A stretch of DNA of 64,000 nt from Ehretia macrophylla (Eukaryota > Streptophyta > Magnoliopsida > Boraginales > Ehretiaceae), in assembly GCA_037974665.1 (NCBI GenBank), contig CM075769.1, positions 23,028,139-23,092,138 on the forward strand, written 5' to 3'. The notes under the pieces are model-generated. The model saw only the letters and a program-made list of their open reading frames with translations, did no database searches and had not been told where the DNA came from. How positions within the stretch are numbered: the first letter of the stretch is position 1; each line of letters starts with the position of its first letter. The position numbers were made by a program, and so were the translations under genes. This document shows positions 20,556-32,237 of the stretch, piece by piece.

Positions 20556-22680
20556 ACCAATAGTTGCTTCTTACAAATGTTAACCAAGTCCTACCAGTAT
20601 GATTACATTCATTTCACATGTAAACACGCAAAATGAGTTAAGTTAACACACAAAGTAATACCAATATTCTTACATCCAAAATTAAAACATATTTACGAAT
20701 TAAATGATATTTAGTTAATTCCCTAATACATTTACTTTCATTTTATAATCTTCTCACAAACCAAAGCTATTTGGTGTGGCAATGTAAAAGAGTATCAATA
20801 TAATAGTATAATAGCACAATTATACTTATAAACCAAAACTTTCTTACATATATCATGTAAAACAAACACAAAAGAATAACAACAGCTTATAAACTTTTAT
20901 AAGCAAGAAGATTTAGAAATGCTTCTTATTTAAAATACCCTTACATATTAAGATGTAACACTCTATAAAAGAATCCCTCACATAAAAGAATAGCAAAGCA
21001 TTTCTAAGAAGAAACCCGCACCTGGTTTTGAGTAAGTCGTGAATTGCTTTCGAGCCTAAGAAGATTTTAAAAGCTAATGACAATTTGTTTGTTTTCGTGT
21101 ACTAGAACCCGAAGTAATGCAACCCTTTTATAATGCTTCGGGTTTGCTCTAATTGGACCGTGGCAAATAAGCTTCTAATTCCTAAGTTGTCTCGTGTAGT
21201 GATAGCGTTAAAACTTACATGCTGAATCAAATCTCTATTCAACAGCATGGGCAAGCTACTTGTAGGCAATTATAAGTGATTTGAGCAGCCATAATGACCT
21301 ATCCGAAGTTGTGACCTTCATGCAGCACTTAACTACCTAAAAATGGAGTAATGTCATGGCTGCTGCATGTGAAGTTCTAGTTCCTAAGCTGTTGCGTGTT
21401 TTGCTATAAGGTTATTAATTTTCTCGCAGGCTTGCAGGAACGGACAGCTAAGCAAGCTAATATATGTAAATGTAACAAGTGGCTAGCTCAAATGCAACTA
21501 GATGGTGATCGAGCAAAGCTAGATTGAAATTATCACAACAATCATACTTAGGCAATGATTATGGCTGGTGTGTTTGGTTTGTGGTGAAGCTTGTCTTTAT
21601 CAAGCAGGCTACTTATTTGGAATGTTTTAGCAAAGTTACTAGGCTAAGTAGTTGGTAATATGCTGCAGCTTGTTAACATGTGATCTTAACCCGCGATGGT
21701 GAGGTAGCTGTGTGCATGGTCACAATGGTGGTGTCAAGTGACTAGGCATGGTTAATAACTTAGGCGATAGTGGAGTTGGGTTGATGATACTGTGTGTTTG
21801 ATTTACCAAAATTGGTGGACGCATAATTAGTCTAATCAGTTTATTAGCAAGTCATATTTGAAATGCTATATCAAATTCCTAACTAATTATAAGCATCTAA
21901 TAGTAAAGTATTAATCTTTTATTCAAGTTAAGATTGCTCTATCTATTAGTTTATAATAATATTCTGGTTTAATTAATCTAGTTCTGCCATTTACAATTTT
22001 TATATTATAATGAATTTTAAATTATTTTATTCTAACAAGAGATAATATATGAATGAGCGTCCCTAATTTATTTGAAATCTTTTAATTCTACCTTATAAAC
22101 TAGTTAGGATCTTTTAGTACCAACCCTAATATTCTTATACTTATTAGTTTCAACTACTTAGTAGATAAACTAAATTTTCTATCTTATAAATTAACATTAC
22201 TATAGTAGCTTATTAAAAAGTGGTAAAGTGCTTTCCTAGTCAATTGACCTTACAATATATCCACATGTCCTCAAATACTTTATCATTTTCTATAAGATTA
22301 AGTTATTCATCTAGTACCTTAATTCTCTTTCTTTTATCTCACAAGCTAATTAGGATAATCATCACTTCTTTATATTCTAATAATTTCTAGGGTATATCTT
22401 AACCATGCTCAACTCTGAGATTTATAAATCTAACTAATCCTAACTAAGACCAACTAAACTCTAAAAGTTATTACATTCAAATAGTAGGTAAGATCTAATG
22501 CTTCTGTAGTTTATTATTCCTACTAAACTAATTTCCTTTTTAATCGAAACGAATGCTTAGTTTGATATGATAAATTTGACATATACTCTTAGTTTAAGTT
22601 AATTATTTACCATAAAAACACCAAGCTTGTGAATAATACTTATTATACTACTGTTTGAGATTTAAGTACGGGTCCTTATA
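20556..22680 (-). repeat. 3' LTR of the minus Tekay, proximal segment
   Basis: Matches 36251-42298 (with 37930-41847 removed) at roughly 93% in a sampled stretch. On the minus strand it begins TATAAGGACCCG directly after the PPT; both LTR copies share this TA rather than TG start. A CTCAAAACCAGGTGCGGG block at about 21010-21032 (reversed) occupies the place of the GGTGAGRG block of other LTRs. Confidence 0.85.
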
Positions 22681-22693
22681 TCCTCTCCCCTTA
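22681..22693 (-). other. Polypurine tract of the minus Tekay
   Basis: On the minus strand TAAGGGGAGAGGA immediately precedes the 3' LTR start. Confidence 0.85.
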
Positions 22694-23539
22694 TAAAAAT
22701 TTCATCCTCAAAATTTACCTACCTTGCAAATAATCTAGGGTATTGTCGCTACATCTGATCCTTCTGCTCCCAGGTGGCTTTTTCAAGGCTGTGATAATTC
22801 CAAAGTATTTTTACCATTGGTATTATTTTAGATCTCAACTCTCGATCCTGCTCATCCAAGATTCAGTTGGGTCTCTCTTCATAAGATAAATCTTCATAGA
22901 ATTGTAATGGCTCCGGCTTTAGAACGTGAAAGGGGTCACGGTGGTATTTTCTTAAAGATGATGCGTGGAACACATTGTGAAGGTTGGATAGTTCGGAAGG
23001 TAAACTTAAATGGTCCAATGAATCGCGGACTTAATTTTCCACTCTTACCATGTCGGACCAATCCATTTCGAGGTGATAACTTCAAAAATACCAAGTCACT
23101 TATTTTACACTCCATATCCCGTCTGCGTTTATCAGCATAACTCTTTTGTCGGCTCTGGGCAGTTAACATTCTTTTTCGGATCAAATGGATATTCGCTATC
23201 TTTTCTTCCAATTCTGGCAATATAGTCGGATCAATAGTTTTCATTTCTCCGATTTCATCCCAGTATAAAGGGGACCTATTCTTTCTTCCATATAAGACCT
23301 CGTACAGGGCCATGCCAATTGTGGCTTGATAGCTGTTGTTATAGGCAAACTTAGCCAAAGAAATATATTTTTCCCAATTCTTCCCAAAATCCAACACGAA
23401 GGCTCTCAACATATCCTCTAAGATTTGAATTGTTCTTTCAGATTGTCCATCTATCTGGGGATGGTAAACGGTGCTAAAGTTCAACTTCGTGCCCAAAGTG
23501 ACTTGCAACTTATGCCAAAGTTTAGATGTAAACTGGGGA
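22694..23539 (-). pseudogene. Integrase C-terminal half and chromodomain of the minus Tekay
   Basis: The minus-strand translation carries STVYHPQIDGQSERTIQILE (late catalytic core), YGRKNRSPLYWDE, FLKLSPR-G and RFIGPF, then near 22740-22860 a chromodomain-like tail (ILDEQDRELRSK, VKILW-YHS-EKATWE). Chromodomains direct chromovirus insertion toward heterochromatin. The integrase is split from its N-terminal part (25987-26530) by the solo LTR at 23540-25986. Broken. Confidence 0.85.
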
Positions 23540-25986
23540 TGTGAAACCCCACTTTTCTATCCTGTCTCGTTTTGCGTGTTTATTCTCGTTTTGCGTGAAT
23601 TGACCTGTCTATATGCTATATGACTTAGAATGTGGTAATTATGATATTAATACTCCTAGAACATGCTAAATGTGCATACATAAAATTTTCATAAAAAACG
23701 GAGTCAGAAATTTTATCGTCGATTTTTAGTGAATAGTATTTTCGAAACACATCTACTAAAATTTTGAAACTAGTCTTTTTAACCCTTCTAGACCTAGTCC
23801 ACGGACTTTAATAGACATGTGTTTGATGAAAAAGGATTTCAAATCGGCTTAGGAATTTATTAGGGTTTTTACACCGACTTTTGCGAAAATCGAGTTTTAA
23901 GCCGACTCAGGTGAAATTGTTTGATTGTAAAACTTCTTGTCACCTAAAAATAACCTACTTGAGCTATCTTAGGAGTTGCATAATTTTTTTGAGCATTGGT
24001 GATCAAGAAAATGAATTTAAAGACAAGAAAACACAAAAAATACTAAGTTAATTCAACTTTGACTTTCATTAAATGTTGACCTTCATGCATATATCACCAA
24101 CACACATTACAATAGCACAAAAACACACTCAAAAACACCTAGATGGCTGAGAGACCATAGGAGAAAAACCAAAGCTTTTCTTCAAAGTTTTCAAAGCAAA
24201 TTTTCAAAGAAAAACCTAGTTTTTGTCCGTAGAACTTCGTGCCGAGTTGGATTCCGCTTGTTGGGCACGCATTGCACGCATTTCTAGGCTTATATCACAT
24301 CTAAGGTGAGAGAAAAATTCTAGATCTCAAAACTCATCTTTTGTGTTTTTGCGTAGAATTGATTATCGAACCGTTAGAATGTTAATCTGATGTTAGATTA
24401 TTGCTCCATGCATGCTAGGGATCATTTATATGTAATCCTACAAGATTTGAACTATTGTAGCATAATTCTTTATTTTTGGGTATTTAAAGTTGATTAATTT
24501 GCTAAATGTTGATTATTTTGAGTTGTGTTGATCGGAATCGATTGTTGTCGATTTCTAAAAGTTTGTTAATTACGTGGTAGCGCCGTTGTAATGCCAAATT
24601 TTTGATTGTGAGGTCGGTGCTAAAATCCAAAAATTTCAGCCATGACACACTAGGGTTTTAGGGTTATTGGGCATGATTTGGATGTGTTTTGGTTGGTTTC
24701 CGAGGGGGCTAATGTAGATGATTGAATGGGTGAGTGATAGAAACTGATTTGGAGTTGTTTGGATTAGTAGAATGTAAGATATGAATATTTGAAGTTTAGG
24801 TTGTCTTTCTTTAAAATGTTAAATTATGCCTTTAGATGATTGGGTGTGGTTTGGGTGATTGAATTGCGAGATGATGATAGGTAAACTAGGGTTTGATTGT
24901 GTGTTTAATGCATGTTCGATTGGATGGCCTACTTTGTCATCTAACTTAGTTATTTGTTGTTAAATTGATTATTGATGTTATTATGATGATAATATGATTA
25001 TTGATTGATTATTGATTAATGATTGATGAACCGGGAAATAGTCAACGGAAAAGGTTGTCCTCCTATGAATGATTGATGTTTATTATTATTGTTGAGTCTT
25101 TGGTATGTGTGTGTCACCTCTTGGGCAGCATCGGGCTGTCGGGTTGATAACGGCATGACTACCAGAGACTGCCTCCAGCTCACATGACGGAGGTGTCATG
25201 GAGGGAGAGGTTATTGGGGTACCTCGGGTGCGTGAGTTTATGGGAGTCACAAGAAGGCTGTTATGATTGTGATGGCGTTTGGAGCTACACCAACTAGTGT
25301 ATCCTTTATTGAATGGTCATTATAGATTATGTGATGTTAGTATTATTTATGTTATTGTGTGTTTACTTGCTCAAAGGATTATTTCCAAGGAGTATAGTGA
25401 ATACTGTTAGAGATCTATTGGATCCTCACTGGGCTTATTTTATATAAGCTCACTATCTATTATTGCATGCTTACAAGTGTTCTTTCGCAAGACTACGGGT
25501 ATGTGCCTCCTGAAGAGGAAAATGTGGAAAATGTGTCTTACGTGGATGAGTCTTATGTTCTGGAGTCTTATCCTTGATGTTGTATTGTTTTACTATCTTG
25601 TATAGTAACTTAGTAGACTTTTATATGCTTTGTAGTTCATAATATAAAAGATGTTGAAAAGATAATGAATTAGTTGATGCTATCTTAGTAGTCTTTCTTT
25701 ATGTATAGGTTGCTAGGTTGGTATCAATATATTTTGCAATGTATATTAAGGTTCATGTATTATGTTGGAACAGAGGCGAATAACGAGGAATGATTATTGT
25801 ATAATATGGTTATGATGTATGTTATTATTTTATTGAGGAGTTGTTTGTTGTATGGTTTATGGAGTTGATGTATGATGTTCTATTGAGGTTGGTTTAGAGC
25901 CTCGGTATCCTATTTACTGTCGTTATACTGCCAAAATTCCGTTGCATCCTGACTAATTATAGGAGGGGTCGAGTTGGGGCGTGACA
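23540..25986 (+). repeat. Solo LTR, same family as the Tekay at 50513 (2.45 kb)
   Basis: TGTGAAACCCC...GGGGCGTGACA flanked by GGGGA at 23535-23539 and 25987-25991. It shares long stretches with the LTRs at 50513 and 57946, including GGCGTTTGGAGCTACACC (25274-25291) and the tail GGAGGGGTCGAGTTGGGG. Shared blocks: AAGGTGAGAG (24303-24312), GATGGCCTACTTTGTCATC (24923-24941), TTTATATAAGCTCAC (about 25439-25453) and a short acidic frame ending in YVDESYVLESYP (ends about 25578). It sits in the integrase region of the minus Tekay. Confidence 0.92.
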
Positions 25987-26530
25987 GGGGATCCCTATCC
26001 GACACAATACCAATAGGTACCCCGTGGAGTCTCACAATATTTGCCACATACAAATCAGTGAGCTTTTGTATTTTGTCCTCCATATTCATGGCAGTGAAAT
26101 GGGCAGTCTTAGCCAATCGATCTACAACTACCCAAATAGCATCGTATCCTTGAGGAGATCTAGGTAGTCCCACGACAAAATCCATAGTTACATGTTCCTA
26201 TTTCCATTGGGGTATCTCCAAAGGTTGTAGCAATCCAGCGGGTCTTTGATGTTCCACTTTCACCCGTTGGCAAGTCAGACACTGAGTTACGAATTCCACT
26301 ATATCCCTTTTCATATTATTCCACCAATAGTATTGTTTCAAATCCCGGTACATCTTTGTTGCTCCCGGGTGGATGGTATATTTGGAGTTATGAGCTTCTT
26401 CAAGGATCTTTCTTTTTAACTCCGGATTGTTTGGTACACAAACTCGATTCTTGTACCTCCATAACCCATCTTGATGTAGTTTAAGGTCGATATTCCCTTC
26501 CTTAACCTATTGAAACTGGAAATCCTATTT
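25987..26530 (-). pseudogene. Integrase N-terminal half of the minus Tekay
   Basis: Minus-strand remains of the zinc-binding region (HNSKYTIHPG-like, CLTCQRVKVEHQRP-like) precede MDFVVGLPRSPQGYDAIWVV and VDRLAKTAHF, the start of the catalytic core. It ends in SDRDP, next to where the solo LTR is inserted. Broken. Confidence 0.8.
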
Positions 26531-27180
26531 CTATTCTTTTTGCAGTTGTGTTAGCAAATCTGACTGTATTTGCAGATAAGTACACCAAACTCTATTGTTT
26601 ATCACCTCAGATTTCCCCAAATTAGGAATCACTAAACTTGCTTTTCGACTTAGAGCATCTCCTACAATGTTTGTTTTTCCCGGTACATAGTTAATGGAAC
26701 AATCATAGTCATTCAATAGCTCCATCCATCTTCGTTGCCTCATTTTAAGTTCTTTTTGGGAGAAAAGATATTTCAAACTTTTGTGGTCTGTAAATATTTC
26801 AAACCTACTTCCCCACAAATAGTGTCTCCATTTCTTCAAAGCAAACACAATAACGGCTAACTCCAAATCATGAGTAGGATTCACTTTATAGGGTTTCAAT
26901 TTCCATGAAACACAGGCAATTACCCAGTTATTCTGCATCAGCATACAGCCCAAGCCTTCTTTCGAGGCATCGCTATAGATAATGTAGTTCCGATCCCCTT
27001 TTGGTATAGCCAAAACAGGTGCGGTAGTTAATATGTTCTTCAATTCCTGAAAACTACCTTCGCACTTGTTGCTCCATTCAAATGCTATCTTTTTATGAGT
27101 AAGTCCAGTAAGCGGTGCTGCTATTTTCGAGAAATCCTTTACAAAGCGTTGATAATATCCTGCCAATCCTAGAAAACTTC
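26531..27180 (-). pseudogene. RNase H of the minus Tekay
   Basis: Minus-strand [73 protein letters not shown] and [20 protein letters not shown] form a well-preserved Ty3/gypsy connection and RNase H domain with acidic residues in the expected places. Confidence 0.9.
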
Positions 27181-27199
27181 ATACCTCAGTAACTTTTTC

Positions 27200-28173
27200 G
27201 GCTTCTTCCAAGATGATATTACTTCAATTTTCGTTGGGTCTACCGCTAGACCGTCTTAGGAGATTATGTGTCCCAAGAATGACACATGTTGAAGCCAGAA
27301 TTCACATTTACTGAATTTTGCATACAACTGATGCTCCCGAGGCTTTTGCAGCACCAGATGTAAATGTTGTCCATGCTCCTTCTCAGTCTTAGAATAAACT
27401 AGTATATCATCTACGAATATTACCACAAATTGATCTAAGTAGGAGCGGAATATCCGATGTATCATATCCATAAAGGTTGCGGGTACGTTGGTTAGTCTAA
27501 AGGGCATCACAACAAACTCATAATGTCCATACCGAGTTCAAAAGGCACTCTTTGGTATGTCTTCCTTCTTAATCTAAAACTGGTGATAACCTTGCCTTAA
27601 GTCAAATTTAGAGAACAACTTTGCTCCTTGTAATTGGTCAAACAATTCATCAATTAAAGGCAAAGGCAAGTTGTTCTTGATTGTTACCTGGTTCAAACCT
27701 CGGTAATCAATACATAATCTCAAAGATCCATCTTTTTTTTTAATAAACAACACTGGTACTCCCCATGGTAAAGAATTGGGTTGAATGAAACCCTTCTCCA
27801 ATAAATCCTGCAATTGCACTTTCAGTTCTTTCAACTTAGTTGGAACCATTCTATAGGGAGCTCTAGAGATTGGTTGGGTTCCGGGTAATAGCTCAATGGT
27901 GAACTCAATCTCTCGTTTTGGGGGTAGTCTGGGTAACTCCTTAGGAAATACATCTAGATACTCTTTTCTTATGGCAACCTCCTCCATTTTGGCTTTATCG
28001 GCCGACTTATTAACTAGATATGCGAGAAACCCTATTCCCCATTTCATAATAGATTTTGCGGCATTTATTGTTGAAATGATAACGCCGCCTGCGCGGTCCT
28101 TTTTACCACCTGAGATTTCTATCACCAACTTCCCTGGTACTTGTAACCTTAACATTTTGGTTCTATAGTCCAA
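27200..28173 (-). pseudogene. Reverse transcriptase of the minus Tekay
   Basis: Minus-strand landmarks: [97 protein letters not shown] and [16 protein letters not shown]. Clear Tekay-type RT; a few breaks. Confidence 0.9.
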
Positions 28174-28194
28174 GTGTGCATGGTGAGTAGATAG

Positions 28195-28545
28195 TCAGTC
28201 CATACCTAAAATAACCTCATATTTCTCGAAAGGGATAAGGATCAAATTGGCAGAAAATTCACGATTCTTAACCTGGATCTTACAAGCCTTACACGGAAAT
28301 TCAGTCACGAATTTAGTTCCCGTTAGGGTGCTTACTTCAATACTATAACACAATTTATTAATTAGAATACCAATTTGATGCACACAAAGAGGAGTAATGA
28401 ATGAATGAGTTGCCCCGGTGTCAATTAATGCTTTAACAGGCCGAGTTAAAATTGAGAATATACCTTCTATCACAACAGCATCGTCAGGTAATTCTTGCTG
28501 CTCAATTGCATAAACCTTAGCCTGCATACATTGATATGCCACAAG
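28195..28545 (-). pseudogene. Protease of the minus Tekay
   Basis: Minus-strand ALIDTGATHSFITP is the aspartic protease active site; the frame ends with YEVILGMD, the usual C-terminal phrase. Located between the gag zinc knuckles and RT, as expected. Confidence 0.88.
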
Positions 28546-28559
28546 TTTTTTCTGATCCT

Positions 28560-29192
28560 ATTCCCTTGCCGCCAAGGGCAGTCTTTTATTTGATACTGAT
28601 CACTCTCACAATCGATGCGCTTTCCTGCCTTCCTCCAGCATTGTAACTCGGTGTGTCCTTTCTTATCACAAAAGGCACATATATCGGTTTGGGTCTTAGT
28701 GCCTACTGGTCCTCAAACTGAGGAGGCCACCGACCCACTCGGCTATGGCTGATTAACCACCAATCTTGCTTGACTTCATCCCTGATTAAGATAACCTAAA
28801 CTTGTTCTTTGCTACACTGGGGTTTGCTGAAAAGGTTTCTTGTTGAGTTGGCTTGGTCCACCCCTAGTTTACATCTTCTTTTTCTCTACTCGTGTAGTTG
28901 CCTCAACGGCATTTCCATAAGTCTCAAATTTCAATGGGGCCAGGCTATCCTGTATTTTAGCCCTTAACCCTCTTATGAACTTCCAAATTGCCCGACTCGG
29001 TGGCAGCATTAGCTCAAGCACATATTGAGATAATTTGTCAAGTCGTGCCCCATACTGGACAACGGTCATGCCCCCTGCCTCAGTGTCATAAATTTTTCCT
29101 CCCGCTTCTCCCTGGCAACAGCCAGGATGTACTTCTCCTTGAAGACTTCAGTAAAGTTCGCCCAGGTGTAAGGTGTGTGATACTACATTTCA
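28560..29192 (-). pseudogene. gag C-terminal part with zinc knuckles, minus Tekay
   Basis: Minus-strand remains include LDKLSQYVLELMLPP and RGLRAKIQDSLAPLKFETY (capsid end) and a zinc-knuckle pair near 28570-28680 (C-FCDKKGHTELQC type). Gag is split by the solo LTR at 29193-31680; its N-terminal part is at 31681-32072. Confidence 0.8.
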
Positions 29193-31680
29193 TGTCATGC
29201 CCCAACCCAACCCCATGCTAAAGGTTAAGTCTGGACCTGACAAACGGATAGAGTCTCATCTGTACCGTAGACATTCTGAAAACCTGTAAACATTCAATAA
29301 AGCCACAACATAGCAAGAATTCAATTTCTAAATAAGATCCTAGCTTTAAGGCCATCCGAGCCTTAAGACATACAAACAGTTTAGACTCATACAAGCATGC
29401 ATTCATAATATAAATTTCTTTACAAAACCGCTTATCATGCCACTCCATGATAGCATTTAAACATTTTTAGAAATTAAAAACAACAATTCATCCAGTCATT
29501 CACCCTCAAGAATGCAAAGTAGCTAAGAGTAAAAATATAAGTTATTACATGTCATAGTTCCATGTCTTCCACTACAATCATCTAGCTTTTGACTTGCAAC
29601 CACACAAATATGTACATAAGCACTTAGGCTACAAAATAGAACACAAAATAGAACAAACAAGATCTTCACTTATCAACAAGAACCATAATCTACCTTAAGC
29701 AAATAAACACTGCAACTAAGGCAACTGATCAGTCTGGTTCTTCTACTTTTCACCCTTAACCAAATCTAGCCGGGGTTCAACCTCAGCATCTTCTGAAACA
29801 TGTTAGCGAGGTATGAGCAACCACTATTGCACAGTGAGGGATAAGTCTACCCGGGGCGTGCAATGCAACATTTATAGTAGTTAAGCAAGAAATGCAAGTA
29901 AAGTACATTTGAAACAGTAAGTAACCACATATATCAAATGATACGATACACTTAACCCCAACACTCCAGAATTCTCTTATCTTTGATCACGAACCACGAA
30001 CTACAAACCACGATCAATGTGCCGACATAATCCCAATCACTCCATGGGTGTACTCTGGATGTACCCCGATAAACCTACGACCCAACACCCCCTAGCAATC
30101 TTCGGACCAGGCGAGTGAGGGACTAGGGCACAGAGATCGAATATCCACTGGCAAGCCCGCTGCCGCCTAGCCCATATTCAACTCATCTGGCCCTGACACT
30201 ATGGTTGTGCAACCATTATGCAATGTACTTATCCATGGCAACACGATAACAATAATGGAAGCAATAACACATAGAAGGAACAACAAAGTAGGTTGTCCTC
30301 GGAACAGTTAGAATAGAAGCATTAACATATAGATAACCAAGCGATTACAAAGGGGCATTATCATGATTCACATATAGCTATACCAAAAGCTCAAGAATGC
30401 CATAAAACCACATTTAAACACCCAAGGAGTCTTTGCAAGGCCTTAGAAGCGTGAGACAATCAAATTCCTACCTTAACCCCTTTGTAACTCAAACTGTTTT
30501 CCTTCCAAACTCCTGTTATTGTTCTAGATTAGTAAGTGGCCAATTCTATACTTTTAATTAACCTATAAGGCACCCTTAGGACTCTCGAAATTTCCTAATT
30601 ACCCATGTTTAGCATAAAAGTCCCAAATTCCCTCTTATGACTTTGTACTACAAGTACCTCATCCGAAACTCAAACGGGAGTTAGCAATGCTTAATTAGAA
30701 CCTAAATAGTCTAGGAATACCAAAAGTGAAGGCCAATGCAACCTGGATTCGCGATAGCTCCGAAACCCCTTTAAAAACGTCACCTATTTTGTGCTTTTGT
30801 TAGGTTATGAGCAATTAAACTCTATGGGGCCTTTACACTACCTTCATTAGTACTTAACCAACTATTTGGACCATTGAATTAAGCTATAAGGTTCGATTTC
30901 ACATAACCCTAGAAATCCTTTCACTATTTACCCCTACGAATCAACCACCGATTTCAACCATTTAAAATACAAAAAAATGGCATAAATGTGGTCTCTACTA
31001 CTTGTATACATCATATATTAGCATATTTGAGCATAGAAATAACATTTGATAGCAAATCTACAAAATCAAGAAAAGTGTAACATTTTAGAAATGCAAAAAC
31101 AAGCATGAAATCCCTCACTTATTGCGCATAGAAGCTCGGGGAAGGCTAGAGAACACTCTAAACTACTTGTACCTAGCTTGCAAGAGCTTGAATTGAAGAA
31201 TTGGTGAGCAAAATGTCCTCCTTAGGTGAACAAAGGGCTGTCGGGTTTCTGCCCTCTTTTTTTAGCTTTTTTTTTTTGTTATGAGTGTTATATGTGTGTG
31301 TGAGTATATACTTAAGTGTTTTATGTTTATGTGAGAGTGTGTTGCTCAAAAGGTGAGTCGAGCTAGTTAAAAACGAGTCCTAAGGTGCAATAATATGTTA
31401 ACTAACTAAAATATAAAATTTCACTACGTAATACTATTCACTAGTTTCAATAAAATAATTTCTAAACGAATGCTCCTAACACAAATCGCTCAATAACACA
31501 TTTTTTTCATTCCTAAAATAATCACTATGATTTAAGAAAAAAATGCTAATTCAAAGTAATTATGCAGTTGAAAAACGTGATGAATAGTGACTACATAAAA
31601 CAACAGGGAAAGCACAGTAGAAATAACCAAATAATGGATGCAACAGTTAAAAGATGTACGGTTAAGTCTCAGGCGTCACA
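29193..31680 (-). repeat. Solo LTR (2.49 kb) inside gag
   Basis: TGTCATGCCCCAACCC...CTCAGGCGTCACA. Gag homology stops at one side and resumes at the other, so the borders are firm. Flanks are TTTCA (29188-29192) and TTCCA (31681-31685), a TSD with one mismatch. In minus orientation it shows the GGGGAGACTC-like block (about 29240-29256 reversed), hairpin (30276-30300), GC-rich cluster (about 30150-30170) and the GTGAGGGAT block (31111-31120). Confidence 0.85.
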
Positions 31681-32072
31681 TTCCACCATTGCTCCGCATC
31701 CCCTTTGAGCAAGAATGCTACAAGTGTAACCTTTTGCTCATCATTATATTCCAAAGTAACATAAATTTTCTCTACCTCAGAAAGCCATGCTTCCGCCTTC
31801 TCATCGTCTGGTTCCCCAAAAAATTTTAGGGGGTAGTAACCTAGGAATTCTTGAAGTGGGCTATTTCTATTTCCTGCATTGTCGCCGTTGTCCCCACCTT
31901 TAACATTGTGGGGGTTAACTATCTCCTTTGCCTCCTATCGCTCTAAAACTCAGGACATCCTGTCCATCGCAGTTGCCATTAGATTGAACATGGCTATTCT
32001 TGGATTATCCTAACCAAGTTCTTCTATTAGTCCAGCAATCATGTTGGTTCTTCGTGTACTTGGTCCAGCCAT
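31681..32072 (-). pseudogene. gag N-terminal part, minus Tekay
   Basis: The start codon at 32072-32070 begins MAGPSTRRTN, matching in position and style the gag start at 18563 (MAGHNTRANAG). Downstream remains read LGYYPLKFFGEPDDEKAEAWL, parallel to the other two Tekay gags here. Broken and interrupted by a solo LTR. Confidence 0.8.
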
Positions 32073-32237
32073 CTTTCTAAACACATGTAAGTATTCTCGG
32101 TTGTTTAATACACATTAAAATATCAAATTATAGCACATAAATATTCGATTTAGGCACGTAATTCTTATGTAAGCACATATAGGCATATTCTTGGTTCAAG
32201 GCCTCTAACCCCTTACCCAGCGTTTCTAAACCCGGCT
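32073..32237 (-). other. Leader of the minus Tekay
   Basis: About 165 bp upstream (minus strand) of gag, continuing past the solo LTR to the PBS at 34869-34882. No coding signal. Confidence 0.6.
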